DNA from: CAWIXB01 sp963839955
Lineage (GTDB): Bacteria > Actinomycetota > Actinomycetes > JACCUZ01
Assembly (NCBI GenBank): GCA_963839955.1
Contig: CAWIXB010000001.1
Coordinates: 310,001 to 374,000 of the forward strand
Length of the DNA: 64,000 nt
Direction of reading: 5' to 3'
Below, in pieces: positions 1 to 8,743 of the stretch. The notes under the pieces were generated by a model. The model was not told the origin of the DNA and ran no database searches. It saw only the letters and a program-made list of their open reading frames with translations. The number at the start of each line of letters is the position of its first letter. Positions within the stretch are counted from its first letter, which is position 1. The translations under genes and the position numbers were made by a program.

Positions 1-572
1 AGCGCCCAGAACAGTTCGGGGTTCTCGTTCTCGCTGGCCCGCACCTGCTGCCCGTCGGCGCGCACCAGGTCCGCCGAGATGAGGCGGTCGCACGCGAGGC
101 CGAGCTTGCGGTCCAGCCAGCCGGTTCCGCCGCCGAGGGTGAAGCCGCCGACCCCGGTGGTCGAGACCCGTCCGCCGGTGGTCGCGAGCCCAAAGGGCTC
201 GGTCGCCCGGTCGAGGTGGCTCATCGTCGCCCCTCCCGCGACGGTCGCAGTGCGCGCGTCGGCATCGACGTTGACGGAGTTCATCCGCCGGAGGTCGATC
301 ACCAGACCACCGTCGACGAGACCGGTGCCCGCAACGCTGTGGCCCCCACCACGGACCGCTATCTCGAGCTCTGTCTCGCGCGCGAAACGCAGCGCCGCGA
401 TGACGTCCTGGGTGTCCACGCACTGCACGATGACCGCCGGTCGCTTGTCGATCATCGAGTTGAAGAGCGCGCGGGCTTCGTCGTACGGCTGCTGGCCGGC
501 GACGATGACATCCCCGTAGACGTCGCCACGCAACTGCTCCAGCCGGTGGCTATCAACAGCTGCACTGCTCAT
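1..572 (-). CDS. FAD-linked oxidase (BBE-like), N-terminal part, cut by window edge
   Basis: About 190 N-terminal residues of an oxidase of the berberine-bridge/6-hydroxynicotine-oxidase type are visible; the rest lies beyond base 1. The ATG at 572 is preceded by a strong GGAGGAG ribosome site. Visible signs are the FAD-binding stretch RGGGHSVAG near residues 75-83, whose His is the usual 8-alpha attachment point for FAD, and TGVGGFTLGGG near residue 140. The Cys that makes a second flavin bond in bicovalent members is not seen (STTGVGG), so a single covalent link is inferred. It is clearly a paralogue of the oxidase at 2375-3715, and the MFS gene lies between them on the same strand. The substrate is unknown. 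Confidence 0.88.
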   Translation of the reverse strand, partial: MSSAAVDSHRLEQLRGDVYGDVIVAGQQPYDEARALFNSMIDKRPAVIVQCVDTQDVIAALRFARETELEIAVRGGGHSVAGTGLVDGGLVIDLRRMNSVNVDADARTATVAGGATMSHLDRATEPFGLATTGGRVSTTGVGGFTLGGGTGWLDRKLGLACDRLISADLVRADGQQVRASENENPELFWA

Positions 573-635
573 GGTGGTCTCCTCCGCGAGCTCCCGTGTT
601 GCTCCATCTGCCGGACTCGCCTTCACCATGCGACC

Positions 636-670
636 GACCGATGGGGCCGTCAAGGGCGGCCCCATCGGTC
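636..670 (-). terminator. Perfect 13-bp hairpin between MFS gene and downstream oxidase
   Basis: GACCGATGGGGCC at 636-648 pairs exactly with GGCCCCATCGGTC at 658-670 around a 9-base loop. It lies 22 bases after the stop of the minus-strand MFS gene. No T-run follows it on the minus strand, so it may act as an attenuating or mRNA-stabilising stem rather than a classical intrinsic terminator. Confidence 0.6.
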
Positions 671-691
671 TATGTCACGCAATCGGCGGGA

Positions 692-2296
692 TCAAGCAGC
701 GACGGGGACGCTGTCCTCCGCCTCGGCGGTGGGCTCGTCCTCGGGCACGCCGTCGACCGCGGCCGTGTCCTGCGCCTCGGGGGAGCGGAACATCACCAGC
801 GCCACGGCGGCGATCGCGAGGGCGATGACGGCCGCGATCCCCGAGGTGAGGTGCATGCCGTGCACGAACGCTTCCCGCGCGGCGGTCAGCAGCGGCGCTC
901 CGACCGCGTCCGGAAGCTGCCCGGCGACTGAAACCGCACCGCCCAGCGTGTCGCGCGCTGCCATCGCCGCTTCGGGCGTGACGCCGGACGGCAGGGCGTC
1001 GCCGACCTCGCTCCGGTAGATGGCGACACCGACCGTGCCGAGGATGGCGATGCCCAGTGCGCCACCGAGCTCCGCTCCGGTCTCCGAGATGCCCGATGCC
1101 GCGCCGGCCCGCTCAGGGGGAGCGGATCCCACGATCAGCTCGGTGGTCAGGCCGAACACCGGCGCCAGACCGAGGGAGATGATCACGGACGAGACGACGA
1201 GCGGGGTCAACCCGTCGGTGGTGGCCGGCACCTGGGTGAGCACGACGAGTCCGGCAGCTGCGACGGCCAGGCCACCGCCGATCAGGTACGCCGTGCGCAC
1301 CAGGTGGGTGACGCGAGGTGCGAGCTGCGAACCGATGATGAAGCCGATCGCGGAGGGCAGCGACCAGAGGCCGGCCTCGAGGGGTGAAAGCCCGACGACC
1401 AGCTGGAGGTACTGCGCGATGAAGAGGAAGTAGCCGACCGCCACGAAGATCGCCAGGAAGTTGATGCTCAGCGCTGCATTGAAGGCTCCGATTCGGAAAA
1501 GCGCGACGTCGATCATCGGGTCGGCCAGCTGCCGCTGGCGGCGCACCCAGAGCGCGCCGACGACGACGCCGACGACGATGCTCAGTGCGGGCACCTGCCC
1601 GAAGCCATCCTGCGCGATCTCCTTGAGGCCCCAGATCACGGCGAGCACAGCCACGGCTGACATCGCAGCACTGACCACGTCGAGCCGCCCCGCATTGGGG
1701 TCGCGGAACTCAGGCAGGACGCGCGGGCCGAGCACCAGCAGGGCTGCCATGACCGGCAGGCCGATCAGGAACACCGAACCCCACCAGAAGAACTCCAGCA
1801 TCAGCCCGCCGACCACTGGTCCGACGGCGCTGCCGGCCGAGAAGGCCCCGATCCACACGCCGATCGCGAGCGATCGCTGCTTCGGGTCCTGGAACATGTG
1901 GAAGATCAGGGACAGAGTCGAGGGCGCCAGCGTCGCGCCGGCAATGCCGAGCAGCGCCCGGCTCACGATGAGCATCTCGGCGTTGACCGAGAAGGCGGCG
2001 AGCACGGACAACACACCGAATGCCGCCGCTCCGATCATCAAGAGCCGCCGGCGGCCGATCCGGTCGCCGAGCGTTCCCATGGTGACCAGCGAGGCGGCAA
2101 CGAGAAAGCCGTAGATGTCGATGATCCACAGCAGCTGTGTGCTACTGGGCTCGAGGTCGGCGCTGATGGCCGGCACTGCGAGGTGCAGGACCGTGAGGTC
2201 CATCACGTAGAGCAAGCAGGCGAGCGAGAGTACGGCGAGGCCGATCCACTCGCGGCGTCCGGCCCGGGTGGGTGCGGCTGAGGCTGTGGTAGTCAC
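692..2296 (-). CDS. MFS drug-efflux permease, DHA2 (14-TM, QacA/SmvA-like) type
   Basis: A proton-driven exporter of the major facilitator superfamily in the inner membrane. The 534-residue protein has about 14 hydrophobic segments. It carries the MFS motif A form LGDRIGRRRLLM after the second helix and a motif-C-like GSAVGPVVGG near the fifth, as in DHA2 multidrug pumps. A GTG start at 2296 is chosen because AAGGAG lies 10 bases before it; a TTG at 2332 in the same frame would lie inside an inverted repeat. The C-terminus is an acidic tail. It is flanked on the same strand by two FAD-linked oxidases, which suggests modification and export of one compound or resistance to a flavin-oxidisable toxin (inference). 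Confidence 0.9.
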   Translation of the reverse strand: MTTTASAAPTRAGRREWIGLAVLSLACLLYVMDLTVLHLAVPAISADLEPSSTQLLWIIDIYGFLVAASLVTMGTLGDRIGRRRLLMIGAAAFGVLSVLAAFSVNAEMLIVSRALLGIAGATLAPSTLSLIFHMFQDPKQRSLAIGVWIGAFSAGSAVGPVVGGLMLEFFWWGSVFLIGLPVMAALLVLGPRVLPEFRDPNAGRLDVVSAAMSAVAVLAVIWGLKEIAQDGFGQVPALSIVVGVVVGALWVRRQRQLADPMIDVALFRIGAFNAALSINFLAIFVAVGYFLFIAQYLQLVVGLSPLEAGLWSLPSAIGFIIGSQLAPRVTHLVRTAYLIGGGLAVAAAGLVVLTQVPATTDGLTPLVVSSVIISLGLAPVFGLTTELIVGSAPPERAGAASGISETGAELGGALGIAILGTVGVAIYRSEVGDALPSGVTPEAAMAARDTLGGAVSVAGQLPDAVGAPLLTAAREAFVHGMHLTSGIAAVIALAIAAVALVMFRSPEAQDTAAVDGVPEDEPTAEAEDSVPVAA

Positions 2297-2314
2297 GGCG
2301 GTCGGTCTCCTTCG

Positions 2315-2331
2315 TGTCAGGACTTCTGACA
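2315..2331. promoter_or_regulatory. Inverted repeat, candidate operator upstream of MFS gene
   Basis: TGTCAG, five bases, CTGACA: a perfect 6-5-6 inverted repeat directly upstream of the ribosome site of the MFS gene. Its size and place fit a TetR/MarR-type operator; no such regulator gene is adjacent. Confidence 0.4.
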
Positions 2332-2374
2332 ACTAGGACCGCCGGGTGGCGCAGAACTAATCGGCCGGGCTCAG

Positions 2375-3715
2375 CTAGAGAACGGCGCCATTCCGCGAGG
2401 GGCGGATGTTGTGGTTGAGGTGGAACACGTTGTCGGGGTCGTAGGTGTCCTTGACCGCCGTGAGCCGGGCACGTTTGTGCGCGGGGAACGCCCGATCCAC
2501 GCCGGCGGAGCCCTCGTCGGTGAGGGTGTTGACGTAGACGCCGCTCGCGAACGTGTTCAAGGACGCGGCGTAGGTCCGTGCGCTGTCCATGCGGACCTGG
2601 TCTTCGGCGGGGTCGGACCACCGGCTTGCGGCGACGAACTCGAACGCCGTGTCGCGGTGGCTGAAAGCCGTGTCGGCGTCGGGTACGTCGGCGATCGCGC
2701 CGCCGTGTGCCTGGAGACTGACATTCGGCGCGGAGTCCGGGTCCCCTCGGTCCAGCAGGGCGTCGACGGCGACGTCGGTCAGCTCACGGAAGTAGTGGCC
2801 CTTCCAGTAGCGACGCAAGGCCGGGCTCGCAATCGTGTCGTCGTCGCGAGTCTGCAGGTCGACATAGGACAGGGCGACGACCCGTTCCTCGGTTGAGCGG
2901 CCGAGAGCCTGGATGGACGGAACCAGTTGCCGACCACTGTCGGCGTCGCCGATCCACACGTAGCCGACGGTGACGCCGTCGTTGCCGATGAACGCCGTGA
3001 ATGTGGCCCGTCGGGGCGCCGACGCGTTCAGGTCGCGCCAGCCGCGAAGCACGGCTGCGGCCTGGTCGGGCGGGAAGTCGAGCTCGACGGACAGTGCTTC
3101 GGTGCCGACCTGGTGGAGCTGGAACTCGAACTCGGTCACGACGCCGAAGTTGCCGCCGCCGCCGCGCAGTCCCCAGTAGAGCTCCGGGTGCTCGGACTCG
3201 CTGGCGCGGACCACGTCGCCGTCTGCCGTGACCACCTCGAACGAGACGACGTTGTCGCAGGACAGCCCGTGTTGCCTTGCCAGCCAACCCATCCCGCCGC
3301 CGAGGGTGAGTCCGCCGACGCCGGTGTGCGAGACGTTGCCCGCGGTGGTCGCCAGACCTGTCTCTTGCGACGCTCGGTCGAGTGCTCCGAGCAGCGCGCC
3401 ACCCTGGACCACTGCCCGTCGACGTTGCGCGTCGACAGTGACGCCACCCAGGGGAGTCAGGTCGATCATCAGGCCGTCTTCGGGAACTGCCTGCCCGGAC
3501 ACACTGTGGCCGCCACAACGGATCCCGATCTCCAGGCCGAGCTCACGCGCCTGTCGTACCGCCGCCACCACGTCGCGCACGCTCGCGCAGCGCACGATCT
3601 GGCGCGGACGCTTGTCGACCATCACGTTCCACACCGTGCGGGCCCGGTCGTACTCCGCATCGCCAGGCACCAGCACGCTGCCGTCGAACTGGCGCGTCTC
3701 GGATTCGGTTCCCAT
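2375..3715 (-). CDS. FAD-linked oxidase (BBE-like family)
   Basis: A flavoprotein oxidase of 446 residues, the usual size of the family. The FAD domain has RCGGHSVSG near residues 65-73 (His for covalent FAD) and HTGVGGLTLGGGMGW near residues 130-144. The BBE C-terminal signature appears as YDPDNVFHLNHNIRP close to the end. The Cys used for 6-S-cysteinyl attachment in bicovalent enzymes is a Ser here (VSHTGVGG), so monocovalent FAD is inferred. The ATG at 3715 follows an AAGGGG site. It is the first gene of a probable minus-strand unit with the MFS pump and the paralogous oxidase. The substrate is not evident; sugars, alkaloids, aromatics and antibiotics are all oxidised by relatives. Confidence 0.9.
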   Translation of the reverse strand: MGTESETRQFDGSVLVPGDAEYDRARTVWNVMVDKRPRQIVRCASVRDVVAAVRQARELGLEIGIRCGGHSVSGQAVPEDGLMIDLTPLGGVTVDAQRRRAVVQGGALLGALDRASQETGLATTAGNVSHTGVGGLTLGGGMGWLARQHGLSCDNVVSFEVVTADGDVVRASESEHPELYWGLRGGGGNFGVVTEFEFQLHQVGTEALSVELDFPPDQAAAVLRGWRDLNASAPRRATFTAFIGNDGVTVGYVWIGDADSGRQLVPSIQALGRSTEERVVALSYVDLQTRDDDTIASPALRRYWKGHYFRELTDVAVDALLDRGDPDSAPNVSLQAHGGAIADVPDADTAFSHRDTAFEFVAASRWSDPAEDQVRMDSARTYAASLNTFASGVYVNTLTDEGSAGVDRAFPAHKRARLTAVKDTYDPDNVFHLNHNIRPSRNGAVL

Positions 3716-3772
3716 CGTCGTACCACCCCTTGTCCCATGACTGCGCGGGTGAGCGTTGTAGCACGCCGCACG

Positions 3773-3785
3773 GTTCAGGCTGAAC
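3773..3785. promoter_or_regulatory. Palindrome in the divergent oxidase/IclR region
   Basis: GTTCAG-G-CTGAAC is a perfect 13-base palindrome in the 151-base space between the minus-strand oxidase and the plus-strand IclR gene. It could be the IclR protein's own operator, controlling one or both directions (inference). Confidence 0.4.
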
Positions 3786-3866
3786 GGAATTGTTTGCCCT
3801 AATCGTCCTGTTTTGGGCGTCTATGGGTGGGTAGCGGTTCCACATCGTGAATGACAAACCCACGAA

Positions 3867-4691
3867 GTGGACCTTCCGGTGATCGGCGAAGCCGTCGCCG
3901 AGGTCGGCACGCCGGCTCCGCGTGGCGGCAAACCGGTTCTGGTGTTGCGCAAGGCGCGCCAGGTCATCGACAGCTTCACCCCGGCCCAACCCGAGCTCAC
4001 GGCTCGCGAGGTGCAACATCGGACCGGACTTCCCTCCACCACGTGCCAGCGTCTGTTGCAGTCGCTGGTGGAGGAAGGGTTCCTCGACCGCCGAGATGGT
4101 CGTTACCGCCCCGGCCTGGCGTTGCTCCGGTGGGCGGGCGCCGCGAGTGCGGGCCGCGATCTCATCTCGACCGCCATGCCCGTGCTGGTCCGGCTGCGCG
4201 ATGCGACGGGTGAGACCGCCTGCCTCTACCTGCGCGACGGTCGTCAGCACGTCTGTGTCGCGGTGGTGCAGACGGCGCACGCGGTGGCGCACATCCTGCG
4301 GGTGGGTCAGGCGCTGCCCCTGCATGCGGGATCAGCCGGTCGGGTGTTCCTCGCCTACGACGAGGGCGCCGCTGCGCAGATCGAGCAGCAACCCTTGGAG
4401 GCCTACACCCAGCACACTCTGACGAATTGGTCCGCGTTGTCAGCGGCCGTCGACGACACGCGTCGCACCGGCCACGCGGTCTCCTTCGAGGAGCGCGCGA
4501 TCGGAGCCGGTTCGATCAGCGCGCCCGTGTTCGACCACACCGGATCGATCGTCGCGGCGATCGGGATCGTCAGCCCGATCCAGCGCTTCAACCCAGAGCG
4601 CAAGCCGGTCTTCGTGCCGCACGTCATCCTCGCCGGAGCCGAGCTCTCGCATTGCCTGGGACAAGCCGTGAAAGGGGAAGACCTTGGCTGA
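3867..4691 (+). CDS. IclR-family transcriptional regulator
   Basis: A 274-residue regulator with an N-terminal winged helix-turn-helix (about residues 24-88, including LTAREVQHRTGLPSTTCQRL) and a C-terminal effector-binding domain with the family pattern HAGSAGRVFLA and a later SFEERAIGAGSISAPVFD. IclR proteins usually sense a small acid or aromatic that the neighbouring pathway consumes. The gene overlaps the following ABC ATPase gene by 8 bases, so it is probably co-transcribed with the transporter and CoA-transferase and controls them. A GTG start at 3867 gives an N-terminal tail about 20 residues longer than is typical; the next in-frame GTG at 3879 is an alternative. Confidence 0.9.
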   Translation: MDLPVIGEAVAEVGTPAPRGGKPVLVLRKARQVIDSFTPAQPELTAREVQHRTGLPSTTCQRLLQSLVEEGFLDRRDGRYRPGLALLRWAGAASAGRDLISTAMPVLVRLRDATGETACLYLRDGRQHVCVAVVQTAHAVAHILRVGQALPLHAGSAGRVFLAYDEGAAAQIEQQPLEAYTQHTLTNWSALSAAVDDTRRTGHAVSFEERAIGAGSISAPVFDHTGSIVAAIGIVSPIQRFNPERKPVFVPHVILAGAELSHCLGQAVKGEDLG

Positions 4692-5502
4692 CGAACCGTA
4701 CGCCGTGCAGCTACGAGGCATGACCAAGCAGTTCACGACGACGTCCGGAGACATCTACACCGCGGTCCGTGACATCGACCTCGATGTCCCGCGCGGCCGC
4801 TTCGTATCGGTGGTCGGGCCGACCGGCTGCGGGAAGTCCACGTTGCTCAACGTCGCGGCCGGCCTGATGACCCCGAGCGAGGGCACGGTGTCCATCGAAG
4901 GGCAGCCGCTCGTGGGCCTCAACGAGCGCGCCGCGTACATGTTCCAGCAGGATGCGTTGTTGCCGTGGCGATCGGTGCTGGACAACGTGACGCTTGGGCT
5001 GCGGATACGCGGCGTGCCCCAGGAGCGTCGTGAGGAGCAGGGCCGCGCCTGGCTGGAACGGGTCGGCCTGGCCGAGTTCGCCGCAGCGTACCCGCACCAG
5101 CTCAGCGGTGGCATGCGCAAGCGAGCCGCGGTGGCGCAGAGCTGGATCGTCGACCCCGACCTGATGCTGATGGACGAGCCGTTCAGCGCACTCGACGTGC
5201 AGACACGCCAGCTCATGGAGAACGAGCTGCTCGCCCTGTGGACGGGCTCGAACAAGACCGTGCTCTTCGTCACGCACGACCTCGACGAGGCAGTCAGCCT
5301 GTCCGACGAGGTCGTCCTGCTCTCGGCGGGACCGGCCAGCCGCATCGTCGGCACGTACAAGATCGACCTCCCCCGCCCCCGCGACCTCATGGACATACGC
5401 ACCCGCCCCGAGTTCACCGACATCTACCGGCGCATCTGGTCCGACCTGCGCAGTGAGGTGATGAAGAGCTATGAGCGACGCTCACTCGTCCAGGCAAGCT
5501 AG
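4684..5502 (+). CDS. ABC transporter ATPase, nitrate/sulfonate/taurine (SsuB/TauB) type
   Basis: The cytoplasmic ATPase of an importer. It has Walker A GPTGCGKS (residues 45-52), Q-loop Gln 89 in FQQDALLPW, signature LSGGM (140-144), Walker B LMLMDE (160-165) and a switch His in FVTHDLDEA. The FQQDALLPWRSVLDNV stretch is typical of the SsuB/TauB/NrtD branch. The start is TTG at 4684, supported by AGGGGA just upstream and the 8-base overlap with the regulator gene. It forms one unit with the permease at 5471 and the binding protein at 6409. The substrate is unknown. The CoA-transferase next in the operon suggests an organic acid rather than a sulfonate (inference). Confidence 0.93.
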   Translation: MADEPYAVQLRGMTKQFTTTSGDIYTAVRDIDLDVPRGRFVSVVGPTGCGKSTLLNVAAGLMTPSEGTVSIEGQPLVGLNERAAYMFQQDALLPWRSVLDNVTLGLRIRGVPQERREEQGRAWLERVGLAEFAAAYPHQLSGGMRKRAAVAQSWIVDPDLMLMDEPFSALDVQTRQLMENELLALWTGSNKTVLFVTHDLDEAVSLSDEVVLLSAGPASRIVGTYKIDLPRPRDLMDIRTRPEFTDIYRRIWSDLRSEVMKSYERRSLVQAS

Positions 5503-6376
5503 CTCGACCGGTACGGCGGTCGAGGAAGGGCAGCGCCCACCGACCGGACGCGAAGACGCTTCCGCCGCTGAACCGGGCAAACGTTCGGGGCGCCGTCGTC
5601 ACTTCTCACCCCTCGTGCTCGGCCTGCAGGTGGCGTGCGCAGTCGTCTTCATCGGTGGGTGGCAGCTGCTCACGTCGGCCGGTGTGCTCGACACGTTCTT
5701 CTTCAGCCAACCTTCCAAGATCGCGTCCCGCGTGTGGGAGTGGCTCTCGACCGGCACCATCTACGACGACCTGTGGGTGACGCTGCAGGAGGCGTTCCTG
5801 GCGCTCGTCATCGGGACGGCTCTCGGCCTCGTGATCGGCTTCGCGCTCGCCCGCATGCGACTTCTCGCCGCGGTGCTCGACCCGTTCATCAAGATCCTCA
5901 ACGCGATCCCGCGAGTCGTGCTCGCACCGATCTTCCTGCTGTGGTTCGGCCTCGGCATCTGGTCGAAGGTTGCCTTCGGCGTGACCCTCGTCTTCTTCAT
6001 CGTCTTCTTCAACACCTACCAGGGCGTGCGTGAGGTGAACCGCGTCCTCGTCGACAACACTCGGATGCTCGGCGCCGGCGAGAGAGACCTGATCCGCCAT
6101 GTCTTCCTGCCCAGCGCCCTGTCCTGGATCTTCTCGAGCCTGCACGTGGCTGTCGGGTTCGCCATCGTCGGCGCCGTCGTCGGTGAGTACCTCGGTGCCT
6201 CCAAGGGCGTCGGGTTCGTCATCGCGCAAGCCGAGGGCACCTTCGACACCACAGGTGTCTTCGCCGGAATTGTGGTGCTGTCCTTCTTCGTCGTCCTCGT
6301 CGACATCCTGGTCAACCGGGTAGAACGCCGGCTGCTCCGGTGGCGCCCCGAAACGAGCCCGACCGAAGCCGTATGA
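5471..6376 (+). CDS. ABC transporter permease, SsuC/TauC type
   Basis: A membrane subunit of 301 residues with six predicted helices after a 50-residue polar N-terminal tail. The BPD_transp_1 coupling region is visible as VDNTRMLGAGERDLIRHVFLPSALSWIF, which contacts the ATPase. The gene starts inside the end of the ATPase gene (32-base overlap in another frame), so the two are translationally coupled. Family members work as homodimers with SsuB-like ATPases and a lipoprotein or periplasmic binding protein; the binding protein follows at 6409. Confidence 0.92.
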   Translation: MSDAHSSRQASSTGTAVEEGQRPPTGREDASAAEPGKRSGRRRHFSPLVLGLQVACAVVFIGGWQLLTSAGVLDTFFFSQPSKIASRVWEWLSTGTIYDDLWVTLQEAFLALVIGTALGLVIGFALARMRLLAAVLDPFIKILNAIPRVVLAPIFLLWFGLGIWSKVAFGVTLVFFIVFFNTYQGVREVNRVLVDNTRMLGAGERDLIRHVFLPSALSWIFSSLHVAVGFAIVGAVVGEYLGASKGVGFVIAQAEGTFDTTGVFAGIVVLSFFVVLVDILVNRVERRLLRWRPETSPTEAV

Positions 6377-6408
6377 CCCTTCACCCCCAAGGAGAATGGA
6401 GTACTGCC

Positions 6409-7470
6409 ATGCGCCCCCGATCCAGGGTTGGTCGCACCCGCCGGCTCACGCTCATGCACGCGGGAGTGGCGCTGCTGGTCGCCGCCCTCCTGTCCTCGTG
6501 CAACTCGGCCAGGCCCGGCGGTGACTCGGAGGGGGGCGGCTCGAGCACCGTGCGCATCGGCGTCGGCGGTCAGCCCCTGTTGGTCTACCTGCCGACGACG
6601 TTGGCCCAGCAGCTCGGCTACTACGAGGACGAGGGCGTCAAGGTCAAGCTCGAGGATCTGCAGGCCGGGTCCAAGGCACTGGAGGCCATGCTCGGCGGCA
6701 GCACCGACGTCACGTCCGGCTACTACGACCACACCATTCAGATGGCGGCCAAGGACCAGCCCGTCGTCGCGTTCGTGAACATGCTGCGCTACCCAGCGCT
6801 GGTGCTCGCCGTCTCACCGAAGACGGACAAGAAGATTGACAGCATCGAGGATCTCGACGGGGCGAACGTCGGTGTCACCTCACCCGGGTCGTCCACCGAC
6901 TTCGCCCTCAAGCACCTGCTCACTCAAGCCGGCATGGAGCCGGACGCGGCTGCGGCGCAGGCGATCGGTGCGGACGCCACCGCCGTCGCGGCGATGGAGC
7001 AGGGCCAGGTCGACGCAGCGGTCATGATCGAGCCGGCGTACTCCCAGTTGGAGAAGCGTGCGGGCGAGGTCAAGGTGCTCAGCGACACGCGCACCGTGGA
7101 AGGTGTCGAGGAGGCATACGGCACGGAGACGTACCCCGCGGCGGTGCTATACGCGCAGGAGGCCTGGCTCGAGAAGAACGACAAGACGGCCGGAAAGCTG
7201 GCCCGGGCCATCAAGCGCACTCTGGAGTGGATCGACTCGCACAGCGCGGAGGAGATCGCCGCGAAGATGCCGCCGCAGTTCGTCGGTGAGGACAAGGATG
7301 TCTACATCGCCGCGCTCGAGAAGGTGAAGCCGAGCTACAACCCGTCCGGTGCTCTGGACAAGGCCGGGACCGAGGCGGTGCGCGAAGTGCTGGGCCAGAG
7401 CCAACCGGAGGTCAAGTCCGCGGACGTCGATGTGACCAAGACGTTCACCAACGAGTACGTCGAGAAGTGA
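6409..7470 (+). CDS. ABC transporter substrate-binding lipoprotein (NMT1/SsuA-like)
   Basis: The extracytoplasmic solute receptor of the importer. The ATG at 6409 has GGAG seven bases upstream and gives a lipoprotein signal: Arg-rich start, a hydrophobic core and lipobox LLSSC ending near residue 31. The mature part is an NMT1/THI5-like periplasmic fold: VRIGVGGQPLLVYLPTTLA near the start, then IEDLDGANVGVTSPGSSTDF and MEQGQVDAAVMIEPAYSQL. Length (353 residues) is normal. The residues do not name the ligand; relatives bind nitrate, alkanesulfonates, aromatic acids and pyrimidine-like compounds. Confidence 0.92.
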   Translation: MRPRSRVGRTRRLTLMHAGVALLVAALLSSCNSARPGGDSEGGGSSTVRIGVGGQPLLVYLPTTLAQQLGYYEDEGVKVKLEDLQAGSKALEAMLGGSTDVTSGYYDHTIQMAAKDQPVVAFVNMLRYPALVLAVSPKTDKKIDSIEDLDGANVGVTSPGSSTDFALKHLLTQAGMEPDAAAAQAIGADATAVAAMEQGQVDAAVMIEPAYSQLEKRAGEVKVLSDTRTVEGVEEAYGTETYPAAVLYAQEAWLEKNDKTAGKLARAIKRTLEWIDSHSAEEIAAKMPPQFVGEDKDVYIAALEKVKPSYNPSGALDKAGTEAVREVLGQSQPEVKSADVDVTKTFTNEYVEK

Positions 7471-8729
7471 GCGAGGAGTCGACCTCTGACCTCGGCAATC
7501 TTCCGCTAGCCGGCTACCGGGTACTCGAGCTCGGCAACTTCATCGCGGCGCCGTTCGCGGCTCGCCTGTTCGCCGAGTTCGGTGCCGAGGTCATCAAGGT
7601 CGAGCGACCGGGCGTCGGCGACGAGCTCCGGCAGTGGCGGCTAATCCGCGGCGAGACGTCGTTGCTCTTCCACACGCAGGCGCGCAACAAGAAGTCGGTC
7701 ACGCTGGACCTGCGCACCGAGCGGGGTCGCGAGCTCGCCCTGGAGCTGGTGAGGCGCTGCGATGTCGTCGTCGAGAACTTCCGGCCCGGCACGCTGGAGC
7801 GCTGGGGGCTCGGGTTCGAGGCGCTCGAGGAGGTGAATCCGGACATCATCCTGGTGCGCATCTCCGGCTACGGCCAGACCGGGCCCTACCGCGACCGGCC
7901 CGGCTTCGGCGGCGTCGCCGAGGCTCTCGGTGGGCTGCGGAACCTCACCGGTCACCCCGACATGCCGCCGACGAGAGTCGGCGTGAGTCTCGGCGACACC
8001 GTGGGTGGCATGTTCGGGATGATCGGCGCGCTGACTGCGCTGTTGCATCGCGAGCGTGCCAAGGGCGCTGACGCAGAAGGTGGAAAGGGTGATGGGCGCG
8101 GCCAGGTCATCGACGTGGCGCTGTACGAGGCCGTGTTCGCGCTGATGGAGTCGCTCGTCCCGGAGTTCGAGGGTTACGGGATTCGTCGCGAACGCACCGG
8201 CAATGCGCTGCCGGGTGTCGCTCCGTCCAACACCTATCTCTGTCGCGACGACAAGTGGGTTGTCATCGGCGCGAACGCGGACGCGATCTTCAAGCGGCTG
8301 ATGCGCGCCATCGACCGATCGGACCTGGCCGAGGACCCCACCCTGCAGTCCAATCGAGGTCGGGCGGCACGGCAGGAGGAGCTCGACCAGGTCATCTCGA
8401 ACTGGACGGCGTCGCGCACCATCGACGAGGTGATGACTGTGATGGTCGACACCGCGATCCCCGCCGGACCGATCCACGATGCGGAGGCCATCACGTCCGA
8501 CCCGCAGTTCCTGGCACGGGACATGTTGGAGAAGCGCGAGGTTGAGGTCGAGCCCGGCCAGCCCCAGCTCATCAGCTTCCCCGGCGTCGTCCCGAAGCTG
8601 AGCCGCACGCCGGGTCAGGTGCACTCGCGCGCTCCGGAGCTCGGGGAGCACAACGACGAGATCTACTGCGGTCTGCTCGGCATCGAGCCCGATCGGCTCG
8701 AGGAAGCCCGGCGCGAGGGGACCGTCTAG
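7467..8729 (+). CDS. Class III CoA-transferase (CaiB/BaiF family)
   Basis: It moves CoA between carboxylic acids, so it probably activates the acid brought in by the upstream transporter. The 420-residue protein has the family start YRVLELGNFIAAPFAARLFAEFGAEVIKVE, the VVENFRPGTLERWGL block (residues 101-115) and the catalytic Asp 177 in GVSLGDTVGG, which matches the Asp of formyl-CoA transferase that forms the acyl anhydride. The GTG start at 7467 overlaps the stop of the binding-protein gene by 4 bases. A short hydrophilic insert near residue 205 (KGADAEGGKGDGRG) is unusual and probably a surface loop. Succinyl-CoA or acetyl-CoA as donor cannot be decided from sequence. Confidence 0.93.
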   Translation: MSEESTSDLGNLPLAGYRVLELGNFIAAPFAARLFAEFGAEVIKVERPGVGDELRQWRLIRGETSLLFHTQARNKKSVTLDLRTERGRELALELVRRCDVVVENFRPGTLERWGLGFEALEEVNPDIILVRISGYGQTGPYRDRPGFGGVAEALGGLRNLTGHPDMPPTRVGVSLGDTVGGMFGMIGALTALLHRERAKGADAEGGKGDGRGQVIDVALYEAVFALMESLVPEFEGYGIRRERTGNALPGVAPSNTYLCRDDKWVVIGANADAIFKRLMRAIDRSDLAEDPTLQSNRGRAARQEELDQVISNWTASRTIDEVMTVMVDTAIPAGPIHDAEAITSDPQFLARDMLEKREVEVEPGQPQLISFPGVVPKLSRTPGQVHSRAPELGEHNDEIYCGLLGIEPDRLEEARREGTV

Positions 8730-8743
8730 AGCAGAGCCCATGG

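Noticed and set aside
5338..5400. Run of CCCCGCCCCCG inside the ABC ATPase gene as a possible regulatory G-quadruplex
   Set aside because: It encodes an ordinary LPRPRD segment of the protein and the G-runs are too few and uneven.
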